Shown: positions 1-7,608 of the stretch, one piece after another | Position numbering within the stretch: the first letter of the stretch is position 1 | Layout of the letters: every line of letters starts with the position of its first letter | Source: an uncultured Chloroflexota bacterium | GTDB lineage: Bacteria; Chloroflexota; Dehalococcoidia; CAUJGQ01 | Length of the DNA stretch: 26,406 nt | Direction of reading: 5' to 3' | Assembly: GCA_937879875.1 (NCBI GenBank) | Contig: CALFMN010000088.1 | Coordinates: 1 to 26,406 of the forward strand | Notes under the pieces: model-generated | Database searches by the model: none | Told to the model about the DNA's origin: nothing | What the model saw: the letters and a program-made list of their open reading frames with translations, nothing else | Program-made: the position numbers and the translations under genes

Positions 1-145
1 TCCGCGGCGCCGCGGATGGCGTGACCGCCGGGCCGGTTTGCCCTCGCGTATCGCCGGGAGCGAGCAACGCGGCAGCCAGGACGCCGAGGCCACCACAAAC
101 TGCCAGCAGAAGTGACCAGCGCTTGCCCGGCGACCTCGCGGCCAT
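1..145 (-). CDS. N-terminus of a secreted protein (partial)
   Basis: This is the first 48 codons of a minus-strand gene that runs off the left edge of the window. The ATG at 145 is preceded by GGAGGG with a 5-nt spacer, so the start is well supported. The protein opens with a basic n-region (AARSPGKR), a hydrophobic core (WSLLLAVCGGLGVLAAALL) and then a Pro/Thr/Ala-rich stretch. That is a Sec signal peptide or signal anchor followed by an extracytoplasmic linker. The mature domain lies outside the window, so no function can be given. The gene lies downstream of the hypothetical gene at 215-811 on the same strand, with a 69-bp gap, and could be cotranscribed with it. Confidence 0.7.
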   Translation of the reverse strand, partial: MAARSPGKRWSLLLAVCGGLGVLAAALLAPGDTRGQTGPAVTPSAAPR

Positions 146-214
146 CTCGACCCTCCGCGATACGGCATCACGTCCCGCGCGACGCCGATCTCGTGGCAGT
201 GTAGTCAGAGACCG

Positions 215-811
215 TCACGCCGCGCCAGCAGGGACGCGTGAAACCTGCCGCCCGCGTCGCCGGTCGCGGGTTTGGCGCCGCACGGAGCCATTGCCGCGCA
301 CGTTCCATTCCACGGTCAACGCCGTACCAACCGGGAGATCCCGCCAGCGCGCCGCAGCCTCGCGCAGCGCGACGCAGACGCGCTGCAGTCCCGAAACGTC
401 AAGCGGCACGGCGCCGATACGCACGGCGGACTGTGCCTCGCTCAGCCGCTTGAGCGCCCGCCGCGGGTCCGCGTCCGCGCCATCGAGGACGATCGCATCG
501 AGCGCCCCGACCACGACTTCGGCTTGCAGCATCAGGTCGGTGTTAGAACGCATCAAGGCTTTTGATCGATCTGCCGCGTGCGGGCGCTGCCGCCCCGAGA
601 CGATCGTCATGCCACCGAACAGCACGCCGTCTGCGACGCTGCCCCAGAAGCCGCCGCGCAGCCCCAGCTCGCGCTCGGCCACGAAGTGCACGATGTCGTG
701 CGGCAGCGGCAGCATGCGGCCCGCGCCCGGCACGCGCACGGTCACGCCGTCAGCGCGGCGCATAAGCGCGTGATAGGAGCGTTCGCCCGTGCGGATGAAC
801 TCGACATGCAT
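215..811 (-). CDS. conserved hypothetical protein, 198 aa
   Basis: This soluble protein has no signal peptide or membrane segment. The N-terminal part (about residues 1-75) has the feel of a small beta-rich domain with a PLPHDIVHFVAERELGL stretch. I associate that pattern with uncharacterised proteins of actinobacteria and relatives; this is recollection, not a search. The C-terminal 25 residues are very basic (RRQTRDRRRGRQ). The ATG start has only a weak ribosome site (GGCGAG, 7 nt upstream). The gene lies directly downstream of a dispersed hairpin repeat, which separates it from the acyl-CoA synthetase on the same strand. Its function is unknown. The frame is credible because the opposite-strand frames here translate to Arg/Pro-rich nonsense. 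Confidence 0.7.
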   Translation of the reverse strand: MHVEFIRTGERSYHALMRRADGVTVRVPGAGRMLPLPHDIVHFVAERELGLRGGFWGSVADGVLFGGMTIVSGRQRPHAADRSKALMRSNTDLMLQAEVVVGALDAIVLDGADADPRRALKRLSEAQSAVRIGAVPLDVSGLQRVCVALREAAARWRDLPVGTALTVEWNVRGNGSVRRQTRDRRRGRQVSRVPAGAA

Positions 812-828
812 TGGTTGGCTCGCCTTTC

Positions 829-989
829 GGCCCTCATCCTCTCCTGTCTCCTTCTCCCAATCCTGGGAGAAGGAGACGATCCTGCCTGAAGCATTCCGCG
901 CCTGATGCGGTTAGCCCGACGCCGTCGGAGCCGTGCTGCGCACGATCGCCCCTCTCCCAGGATTGGGAGAGGGGACGGGGGTGAGGGCC
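829..989. repeat. dispersed hairpin repeat (MITE/REP-like), copy 1
   Basis: This intergenic element is bounded by imperfect inverted ends: GGCCCTCATCC on the left, GGGGGTGAGGGCC on the right. It holds two perfect hairpins. The first has a 14-bp stem at 846-859/864-877 with loop ATCC, and the second an 11-bp stem at 949-959/964-974 with loop GGAT. A second, diverged and longer copy lies at 23948-24137. No coding frame is visible. It separates the acyl-CoA synthetase 3' end from the next gene on the same strand, so the hairpins may also act as a transcription terminator. Confidence 0.8.
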
Positions 990-999
990 GAGCGCCCCG

Positions 1000-2661
1000 C
1001 TACACCCGGTACTCGGCGGGATTGGACTTCTTCGCCGCCTCGCGCTGGCGCAGCTCGATACGGCGGATCTTGCCGCTGATCGTCTTCGGCAGCTCGGTCA
1101 CGAACTCGACCTCGCGCGGATACTTGTAGGGCGCCGTCACCCGCTTGACATGGTCCTGCAGCTCTTCAGCCAGCTTCTCGCCCGCCTCGAACTCCTTGCC
1201 CAACACGACGAAGGCCTTGACGATCTCGCCGCGCACCGGATCGGGCGAAGCGACGACCGCGGCCTCGACCACCGCCGCATGCTCCAGCAGTGCACTCTCG
1301 ACCTCGAAGGGACCGATGCGGTAGCCGGCGCTGATGATTACGTCGTCCGCGCGGCCGACGAACCAGAAGTAGCCATCGCCATCCATATACGCCCGGTCGC
1401 CGGTGATGTACCAGTCGCCGCGGATGCAGCTCTTCGACGCCTCCGGGTCGTTCCAGTACTCGCGGAAGAGACCGACGGGCCGCCGCGGGCGGATGCGAAT
1501 GGCGATGTCGCCCTCCTCGCCCGGCTCACACGGGTTGCCGCTCTCGTCGATCACGGCGATCTCGAAGCCGGGCGAGGGCTTGCCCATCGAGCCGGGGCGC
1601 ACCTCGATCGGCGGGAAGTTGCCGACGATCAGCACCGTCTCCGTCTGTCCGTAGCCGTCACGAATGGTCATGCCCGTGCCGGCCTTCCACGCCTCGATCA
1701 CTTCGGGGTTGAGCGGCTCACCAGCGCCGACGCAGTGGCGCAGCGCCGAGAGGTCGTACCGCGTCAGGTCTTCGAGCACGAGCAGGCGGTAGGCGGTGGG
1801 CGGGGCGCAGAAGGTCGTGACGCCGTAGTCCTGCAACGTCTTGAGTGTCAGCACCGGGTCGAAGCGGCCCGGCACGTCCTGGATGAACAACGCCGCGCCC
1901 TGGCTCCAGGGGCCGAACAGACAGCCCCAGGCCGCCTTCGCCCAACCCGTGTCGGAGAGCGTCCAGTGCAGGTCGCTCGGCTTGAGGTCCAGCCAGTACT
2001 TGCCGGTGATCTGGTGGCCAATGCCGTAGCTGGCGTGCGTGTGCAGCACCATCTTCGGATAGCCCGTGGTGCCGGAGGTGAAGTACAGCAGCAGCTCGTC
2101 GTCGGCCCGCGTGCGCTCAGCCTCGAACCGGCGCGGCTGCGCCGCCACAGCCGTTTCGTAGCGCACGCAGCCCTCGACATCGCCGCCGATCACGAAGATC
2201 GTCTCGAGCTGCGGGCATTCCGCGCGGACGGTGATCAGTTTCCGCGCGTTCTCCACGTCCACGATCGCGGCCTTCGCCTGCGACAGCTCCAGGCGATACT
2301 TCATATCGCGCGCGGTAAGCTGCGTGGTGCCCGGTGCGGCCACGGCGCCGAGCTTCATCAGCCCGAGCAGCGCCTCCCACCACTCGGGCACACGCGAGGC
2401 AACGACCAGCACGCGGTCGCCCTTGCCGATGCCGTGGGCGCGGAAGCTCCGGGCGGCGCGGTTGCTGCCCCAGGCGAACTCGCGGAAGGTGAGCGTGCGC
2501 GAGCGGTTCGCCGTGCCCACCCAGACCATGCCGACGCGGTTCGGGTCGTCGGCCCAGCGGTCGATCACGTCGGCGGCGAAGTTGAAGTACTCGGGCACGT
2601 CGAGCGCAAAGCTCTGCCGCTCGCGCGCGTAGTCGGTCATGTTTGCAGTTGCTGCCGCCAT
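1000..2661 (-). CDS. acyl-CoA synthetase (AMP-forming), MACS-like
   Basis: This adenylate-forming enzyme of 553 aa activates a carboxylic acid to its acyl-AMP and then acyl-CoA in the cytoplasm. The phosphate-binding signature TSGTTGYPK is at about residues 195-203. The motif DGYGQTET follows near the middle, and the C-terminal catalytic lysine sits in SGKIRR (Lys531). Length and architecture fit the full AMP-binding plus C-terminal domain. The segment DTGWAKAAWGCLFGPW resembles medium-chain acyl-CoA synthetases and acetyl-CoA-synthetase relatives rather than long-chain FadD; the actual substrate is unknown. The ATG at 2661 has a G-rich ribosome site just upstream; an in-frame ATG seven codons later is possible. 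The gene appears monocistronic. Confidence 0.92.
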   Translation of the reverse strand: MAAATANMTDYARERQSFALDVPEYFNFAADVIDRWADDPNRVGMVWVGTANRSRTLTFREFAWGSNRAARSFRAHGIGKGDRVLVVASRVPEWWEALLGLMKLGAVAAPGTTQLTARDMKYRLELSQAKAAIVDVENARKLITVRAECPQLETIFVIGGDVEGCVRYETAVAAQPRRFEAERTRADDELLLYFTSGTTGYPKMVLHTHASYGIGHQITGKYWLDLKPSDLHWTLSDTGWAKAAWGCLFGPWSQGAALFIQDVPGRFDPVLTLKTLQDYGVTTFCAPPTAYRLLVLEDLTRYDLSALRHCVGAGEPLNPEVIEAWKAGTGMTIRDGYGQTETVLIVGNFPPIEVRPGSMGKPSPGFEIAVIDESGNPCEPGEEGDIAIRIRPRRPVGLFREYWNDPEASKSCIRGDWYITGDRAYMDGDGYFWFVGRADDVIISAGYRIGPFEVESALLEHAAVVEAAVVASPDPVRGEIVKAFVVLGKEFEAGEKLAEELQDHVKRVTAPYKYPREVEFVTELPKTISGKIRRIELRQREAAKKSNPAEYRV

Positions 2662-2699
2662 CGCTCCGCCCCCGTTCCGTGCACGTGTTTTGCCGGCCT

Positions 2700-2705
2700 A
2701 TCTTA
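2700..2705 (-). promoter_or_regulatory. possible -10 element for the acyl-CoA synthetase
   Basis: TAAGAT on the minus strand lies 38 nt before the start codon, in an otherwise GC-rich gap. There is no good -35 hexamer at the expected distance, so this is a weak call. Confidence 0.25.
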
Positions 2706-2812
2706 CCGCGCCGAAGGGCGTCGGGCAGAGGGTGTAGGGCGCAGGGTGGAGATGCAGCGAGCGCACGGCCCCCGATGCGACGGCAGTGGTTCGTCCACCG
2801 CCGTGGAGACGA

Positions 2813-2845
2813 CGAGGGGAGGCGCCAGACCGGCGCCTCCCCTCG
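2813..2845 (-). terminator. hairpin terminator after the Ig-like secreted protein gene
   Basis: A perfect 14-bp GC-rich stem (CGAGGGGAGGCGCC and its complement) with a 5-nt loop lies about 30 nt beyond the stop codon of the secreted-protein gene. No U-tract follows. This is common for hairpin terminators in GC-rich genomes, but it makes the mechanism uncertain. Confidence 0.7.
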
Positions 2846-2875
2846 GATCGGATCGCATTTCGCCGCGGTGCGTGG

Positions 2876-5095
2876 TTACCTGGTGATGCGCAGCGTCACC
2901 TTGGCCGAATGCGCGAGGCTGCCGCTTGTGCCCGCGATCGTGAGCGTGAACGTGCCGCGCGTCGTGCCCGCGTGCAGAGTCAGCGTTGACGTCGCGCTGC
3001 CGTTTGCGGCCGGAGTCACGGGAGTCGGGCTGAAGCTGGCCGTCGTTCCCGACGGCACGCCGCTTACGCTCAGCGCCACCGGCGCGTTGAAGCTGTTCGT
3101 CGAGGTCACGGTCACCGTGTAGGTGCCGTTGTGCCCCCGCGATACGCTCAGCAGGCTCGGGCTGGCCGCGATGGTGAAGTCGGGAGCGACGACCACCAGC
3201 GTCACGCCGAAGGTGTGAGTCGTGGTCGCCGCGTCGGTGCCCGTGCCGGTGATCGTCAGCGGGTAGCTGCCGGCAGGTGTGTTCGCGCCGGTCGTCACGG
3301 TCAGCGTCGAGCTGCCGCTAGGTGTGACAGCCGCCGGGCTGAAGCCGGCGCCGGCGCCCGCCGGCAGACCGCTGACGCTCAGGTTCACGGTCGAGGCGTA
3401 GCCGTTCAGGCTCGTCAGCGTCGCGGTGTAGCCGGCGCTGCCGCCGGCGTTGACGCTCTGCGAGGCCGGCGTGGCCGCCAGCGTATAGTCGGGCGTGGCG
3501 CCGCAGCTCGGGAAGCGGAAGCTGCCGACCCATGTCCCCCAGGTGACGCCCGACTGCGCGTACTCTTCCAGATGCCAGACGGTGCAGCCGTCCGGATCGA
3601 TTACCTCGCCGGCGTAGTCGCCGTAGCGCGTGCCGTCCATGTTGACTTCGCCGGCTTTGAGCGTATTCTCCGGCAGATCGAGCGTGCCGGATGCGTCGCT
3701 CGGCAAGCGGCCGGCGTAGTCGATGCCGGCGAACGCGCTGGCCGAGGAGTGGGCGAAGCCCACGCTCAGATCGCCGCTGCTATCGACGCTGAGCGCCGGG
3801 AACATGCGGTCCTCGCCGTCGCTGCCGAGCACGCCTTGCTGGAGCAAGGACGGCGCGCCGTCGAGGTTGCCGAGCTGATACCACTGCACGCAGGCCACGG
3901 TCCCCGCACCGGGATTGCAGCCGACGGTATGGGCGCTGTAGACGGTGCCCTGGAAGATCTGCGCCGAGAGCGTGCGCACGTCGTTGGTTTCGATCGTAGC
4001 GGCGTTGGTGCCGGCCGGTTGCAGAGCCGCGGGCGGCTGGGCGTAGGCGTCTACGTCGACGCCGCCCTGCAGCGTGAGGGCACCGCCGCCGAACGCGTTC
4101 GTCCACTTCCAGACGCTGACTTTGGTGCATGGGCAGGCGCCGTTATCTACGCCGACGAAGTACATCACGCCCGGCGTAGAAACGTTGCGCGTGGGGAAGA
4201 CCGTATCAGCCGGCATGCCGGAGGCAGTGTTGCCCACCGCCGTGACCTTGAACGTCGCGGTCTGGCCGGCGTAAAGTGCCGCCTTGCTCAGCGCGTAGAT
4301 GTAGGCGCCGGTGAAGGTCTGGCTGGCGTTGAACTCGTTGCCGCTGACGTAGATCGCGTCCGAGCCGATGGCGATGTGCGGGAAGTCGAAGAGTTGGTTC
4401 GCCTCCTGCACGGGGATGGCGTAGATGCTCCAGGCGCCGGTCGGATCGCCCGTCTGCGTCACGGCGACGCAGATGCGCGAGGCGTTGGTGAAGGCGTTGA
4501 AGCTGAGGATCTCCAACACGAAGCGATTGGCTGCCGCGTCGTACTCGGCCGACGGGTCGGTATCGGCGTTGATGAAACCGTCCGACGGGCAGCCGCTGTT
4601 GCTGGCGAAGAAGGTTTGCAGGTCGGCCGGACCGAGCAGCAACGCGCCGCTCTTGTTCCAGACCTTGACGGCGGTATTCACGACACCGACGACATCGTTG
4701 GGACCGGCGGCCACGCTGCCGTCCGGCGGCTCGCAGCTGCAGGAGCTCTCGGCCTGGCTGATGCCGTTGAAGCCGAGGCCTGCCGTTTGCGGCGCCGCTG
4801 TCGTGATGCCGCTGCCCGGCTGCTGAATGTTGCGGCCCTTGCCGAGGCCGAGGGCGGCCTGCTTGCCGCGGTCGAGCTCGTCCTTGCCGCCGGGGTGCAG
4901 GAACGGTTTGGCTGGATGGCCGTGCTGGCCCTTGCCGACGGCGCTTTGCAGGCGCGCTACGGTCGGCGCGGCGATTAGCGGACCCGTGGGGCCGGGCGTC
5001 TGCGCGCTGGCACTGCCGGTGTGCGCCAGACCGAGACAGGCAAAGAGCAGCAGGGTTGCGATAGCGAGGAGACGGCGACGGTTAGGCGGGATCAC
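2876..5095 (-). CDS. large secreted protein with two C-terminal Ig-like domains
   Basis: From a GTG at 5095 this encodes 739 aa. AGGAGG lies 9 nt upstream of that GTG; a second GTG at 5101 is only 3 nt from it, so I prefer 5095. Residues 1-32 form a classic signal peptide (basic NRRR, hydrophobic core, cleavage near SASAQ). Residues of about 40-530 form one long domain with many Cys, Asn, Gly and aromatic residues, such as SCSCEPPDGSVAAGPNDVV, resembling uncharacterised extracellular proteins that may fold as beta-propellers. Residues 535-637 and 638-739 are two tandem Ig-like domains that align with each other (PDYTLAATP / PDFTIAASP; GFSPAAVTP / SFSPTPVTP). There is no LPxTG or membrane anchor, so release or non-covalent surface attachment is likely. 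Substrate and role are unknown. Confidence 0.85.
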   Translation of the reverse strand: MIPPNRRRLLAIATLLLFACLGLAHTGSASAQTPGPTGPLIAAPTVARLQSAVGKGQHGHPAKPFLHPGGKDELDRGKQAALGLGKGRNIQQPGSGITTAAPQTAGLGFNGISQAESSCSCEPPDGSVAAGPNDVVGVVNTAVKVWNKSGALLLGPADLQTFFASNSGCPSDGFINADTDPSAEYDAAANRFVLEILSFNAFTNASRICVAVTQTGDPTGAWSIYAIPVQEANQLFDFPHIAIGSDAIYVSGNEFNASQTFTGAYIYALSKAALYAGQTATFKVTAVGNTASGMPADTVFPTRNVSTPGVMYFVGVDNGACPCTKVSVWKWTNAFGGGALTLQGGVDVDAYAQPPAALQPAGTNAATIETNDVRTLSAQIFQGTVYSAHTVGCNPGAGTVACVQWYQLGNLDGAPSLLQQGVLGSDGEDRMFPALSVDSSGDLSVGFAHSSASAFAGIDYAGRLPSDASGTLDLPENTLKAGEVNMDGTRYGDYAGEVIDPDGCTVWHLEEYAQSGVTWGTWVGSFRFPSCGATPDYTLAATPASQSVNAGGSAGYTATLTSLNGYASTVNLSVSGLPAGAGAGFSPAAVTPSGSSTLTVTTGANTPAGSYPLTITGTGTDAATTTHTFGVTLVVVAPDFTIAASPSLLSVSRGHNGTYTVTVTSTNSFNAPVALSVSGVPSGTTASFSPTPVTPAANGSATSTLTLHAGTTRGTFTLTIAGTSGSLAHSAKVTLRITR

Positions 5096-5104
5096 GGTCA
5101 CGGT

Positions 5105-5110
5105 CCTCCT
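5105..5110 (-). promoter_or_regulatory. ribosome binding site deciding a GTG start
   Basis: AGGAGG on the minus strand precedes two closely spaced in-frame GTG codons (5101 and 5095). The open frame continues 51 codons further upstream to an ATG at 5254, but that stretch is Arg/Pro-rich, lacks a ribosome site and would bury the signal peptide. The GTG at 5095, with 9-nt spacing, is the better start. Confidence 0.65.
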
Positions 5111-5194
5111 GTACTGCCGCCGCCTGCTTGCGGGCGGCGGACAACGCGGCGCGCCCGCGGCCGGGTGCGCCAGTATCAGCAGTCGGCGCCCGCG

Positions 5195-5224
5195 CTGTCG
5201 CGCAACAGCGCTACGGCGCGACAG
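5195..5224. repeat. inverted repeat in the divergent gap
   Basis: CTGTCGCGC and its exact complement GCGCGACAG are separated by 12 nt. The arms extend to 11 of 12 matches with the flanking bases. It lies about 100 bp upstream of the Ig-like secreted protein start, so it could be a 5'-leader hairpin or a regulator site. Confidence 0.55.
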
Positions 5225-5461
5225 TGCTCTGCCAATCCACTCCCCTCGTATCACGGCAAACGTGCATTGTCGTCGATTGTTACAGCACCGAAACGCCAGC
5301 GATGCAGTATAGCGCCTGACCTGGCGTGGGGATGCCGTAACAAAATCTCGGCTCGTTCGTTATACGGAGCGAACGGCCTTGCCCGCCTCGGGGCCGGCCG
5401 CCGCGCCGCGAGCGCGGTGGCAATAGCGGCATACTGCAATTCATGCCGCTGGAGGTGGTGG

Positions 5462-6880
5462 ATGTCCGGGACCAAACTCGCCGTCGCACTCGCACTCGTT
5501 GGGCTGGCGGCGCTGGCCGGCGCCAGGCTGACGCGGCTGCAATCCGCCGCTGCCGCGGTCGGCGCTGCAAGCAGCCAATGCGCGCCGCTGGACGCGAACA
5601 CGGCGATGTGCTCACTTTCACTCAGCGGCTCGCTGCTCGCCGGCGAGACGGTCACGACTGCGATCTCGACGGGCGCGCTGGACACCGTAACCTACGCCAG
5701 CGGCTGCCAGCCCAGCGGCGTGTTGAATCCGCCCGCCATCGCAGGCGGCGACGCCTCCTTCAGCTTCACCGCGCCCGACGGCGGCTGCGTGGGGCCGATC
5801 GCCTTCAATGAAACCGTGGGCGGGCTGAACGCCCCGGACGTGCTGGTGCAGAGCGTGACGGACTCCGGCGCGGCGGGGAGTGTGATCAACACGGCGGTCT
5901 TCCTGGTCGGCTTCACGGGCAGCAAGACTTGCGTGGCGGGCGCCGCAACCGGCGCCTTCTCCTGTCAGCTCAGCGTGGACGCCAGCCTCAACATGGCGAA
6001 CGCTACGATCGGCGTCGCGCTCTCCGACGGCTTCTTCACCACCGTGACCTATGTCAGCGGCTGTCTGACCCCCCCGGCGATCACGGTCGGCGCGACGAGT
6101 TTCAGCTTCACCACGCCCGCCGGCGGCTGCGGCGGCTTCGGCGCCCTGGTGTTCAACGAAACGGTCTCCGGCGTGAGCGGCAGCACGCTGACGCAGACGT
6201 TGAGCGCGAGCGGGCCTGATACGGGCATGGGCAGCTTCACGGCGCAGTTGCCGGCGCAGCAGGGCAGCGCGGTGACGCTCAGCGGCGCCAAGACCTGTGC
6301 CGCGGCGAACGGCTCGGGCGACGACGGTGACAACGGGGATGATCGGGCTTACGCCGACGACAGCAGCCAGGCGCCGCGGGTGAGCTGCACGCTCACGTTG
6401 CAAACTTCCGCTCCGCTGGCGGCGGGCGCGACGGTGATGGTGACGATCGCCGGCAACGCGAGCTTCGCGTCCGTCAACTACAACAGCGGTTGCGCCAGTG
6501 CGCCGACGCCCACGGTCAGCGACGGCAGCTTCAGCTTCGCCGTGCCAGCGGGCGGCTGCGCCGGGCCGCTCGTCTTCGCGGAGACCTTGAATGTGACTGG
6601 CTCGGGCGGGGGAGCGCTCGCGCAGGCGGTGAGCGTGGCCGGCGCCAGCAGCGGCTCGACCGCGATCCAGGCCACAAACGGCAACGGCGGCGCGTTCACC
6701 CTGCCGAGCGCGCAGTCTGGGAACGGCGGTGGTAATGGCAATGGCGGTGGCAACGGAAATGGGAACGGCAACGGCGGCGACAACGGCAACGGGCACAACC
6801 ACTCCGTGCCGGCCTGTCAGAACAGCCACGGCCGCGCCCAGCAGCACAATCCGCACTGCCAGGGCGGCGGCGACGATTAG
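5462..6880 (+). CDS. secreted protein of three tandem four-cysteine repeats
   Basis: The ATG at 5462 has GGAGG 6 nt upstream. It encodes 472 aa. Residues 1-37 are a signal peptide (KLAVALALVGLAALAGA core). Three tandem repeats of about 115-125 aa follow, each with four cysteines: 40/50/82/109, 157/168/201/223 and 279/309/344/366. Shared landmarks are (V/T)(T/N)Y.SGC, a SFSF strand, P.GGC and F.ET. The third repeat carries an extra acidic loop of about 20 residues (GDDGDNGDD) between its first two cysteines. The tail (about 405-472) is Gly/Asn-rich, ending with two more Cys and several His. The cysteine pattern suggests two disulfides per repeat in an extracellular beta-sandwich. I do not recognise the family. 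Its stop codon overlaps that of the convergent gene by 4 nt. Confidence 0.85.
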   Translation: MSGTKLAVALALVGLAALAGARLTRLQSAAAAVGAASSQCAPLDANTAMCSLSLSGSLLAGETVTTAISTGALDTVTYASGCQPSGVLNPPAIAGGDASFSFTAPDGGCVGPIAFNETVGGLNAPDVLVQSVTDSGAAGSVINTAVFLVGFTGSKTCVAGAATGAFSCQLSVDASLNMANATIGVALSDGFFTTVTYVSGCLTPPAITVGATSFSFTTPAGGCGGFGALVFNETVSGVSGSTLTQTLSASGPDTGMGSFTAQLPAQQGSAVTLSGAKTCAAANGSGDDGDNGDDRAYADDSSQAPRVSCTLTLQTSAPLAAGATVMVTIAGNASFASVNYNSGCASAPTPTVSDGSFSFAVPAGGCAGPLVFAETLNVTGSGGGALAQAVSVAGASSGSTAIQATNGNGGAFTLPSAQSGNGGGNGNGGGNGNGNGNGGDNGNGHNHSVPACQNSHGRAQQHNPHCQGGGDD

Positions 6881-7566
6881 GGCCAGCCGGGGCCCTTCTT
6901 CGCCAGCAACTCCCACCAGGCCTGATCGAGCGAGAGCACCTCGCGCACCCGCAGCGCCGTATCGCCGCCGTACGGCGTGCGCGCCAGCGAGAAGCCGACC
7001 GTATGGATGCCCAGCCGGCGGCAGGTGAAGATCGCCCGCGGCAGGTGATAGGACTGGCTGACCGCGACGGCGCTGGTGACGCCGAAGAGGTCGTGGGCGC
7101 GCTGGCAGCTTGCGTAGGTATGCACGCCGCCGGGGTCTTGCACGATCGCCGCCGCCGGGACACCTTCGGCTTCGGCCTGTTTCGCCATCGCCGCCGGCTC
7201 ATCGTGGCCGGGCAGGCCGCCGTCGCCGGACATCAGGAGTTGCTTGACCTTGCCGTTGAGATAGAGCAGCACGGCGGCGTGGATGCGATCGGACAGCAGC
7301 GCAGACGGCGTGCCGTTCGGCTTCAGCCCGGCGCCGAAGACGATCGCGGTATGCTGCGGCGGCACGTTTTGCGGCTCGTCGTAGCGCAGGCTGCCGCTGC
7401 GCCAGATCACCCAGAGGGCCGGCCCGAACAGCACCAGCAGCAGCGCCGCGACGGCGAACAGCCCCAGCAACAGCACGCGCGGCAGCGTGATCAGCCGGCG
7501 ACGGGCGCCCGCCGTCCGCGACCGCGCCTCCGTCCGACCACCCACCGCCGAGGATCGACCGCTCAC
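6877..7566 (-). CDS. SanA/YdcF-like (DUF218) membrane-anchored protein
   Basis: This 229-aa protein has a basic N-terminus, one membrane helix at about residues 29-54, and a DUF218 domain outside the membrane. Family landmarks include TAIVFGAGLKPNGTPS (about 73-88), a LLMSGDGG segment and SQSYHLPRA near residue 170. SanA is linked in enterobacteria to envelope barrier function. Other DUF218 proteins are implicated in envelope polysaccharide metabolism; the exact reaction here is unknown. The start is a GTG at 7566 with no Shine-Dalgarno sequence. A promoter-like pair places the expected transcript start essentially on this codon, so the message may be leaderless. Its 3' end overlaps the convergent secreted-protein gene by 4 nt. 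Confidence 0.8.
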   Translation of the reverse strand: MSGRSSAVGGRTEARSRTAGARRRLITLPRVLLLGLFAVAALLLVLFGPALWVIWRSGSLRYDEPQNVPPQHTAIVFGAGLKPNGTPSALLSDRIHAAVLLYLNGKVKQLLMSGDGGLPGHDEPAAMAKQAEAEGVPAAAIVQDPGGVHTYASCQRAHDLFGVTSAVAVSQSYHLPRAIFTCRRLGIHTVGFSLARTPYGGDTALRVREVLSLDQAWWELLAKKGPGWP

Positions 7567-7572
7567 CCGACG

Positions 7573-7601
7573 AGTGTAGTCGCCGGCCGCAGCCCTGCAA
7601 A
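7573..7601 (-). promoter_or_regulatory. promoter of the SanA-like gene (candidate leaderless)
   Basis: On the minus strand, TTTGCA (7596-7601) and TACACT (7573-7578) are separated by exactly 17 nt. Transcription would begin about 7 nt after the -10, which is the GTG codon at 7566. Each hexamer matches the sigma70 consensus at 4 of 6 positions. Confidence 0.45.
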
Positions 7602-7608
7602 GCGGCGC

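Larger units (their letters stand above)
5102..5461. other. 360-bp divergent intergenic region
   Basis: This gap separates the two divergent secreted-protein genes. It contains a strong inverted repeat (5195-5224) and a relatively AT-rich stretch around 5270-5365 where both promoters probably lie. I could not find a pair of -35/-10 hexamers with correct spacing on either strand that I would defend. No small gene with a convincing ribosome site was seen. Confidence 0.6.

Noticed and set aside
1150..2886. Long plus-strand open frame opposite the acyl-CoA synthetase
   Set aside because: Its translation is Arg/Ala/His-rich low-complexity sequence without motifs, the usual antisense shadow of a GC-rich gene; the minus-strand frame has clear catalytic motifs.
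3131..4978. 615-codon plus-strand frame opposite the Ig-like secreted protein
   Set aside because: Antisense shadow with no domain signal; the minus-strand frame has a signal peptide, ribosome site and repeated domains.
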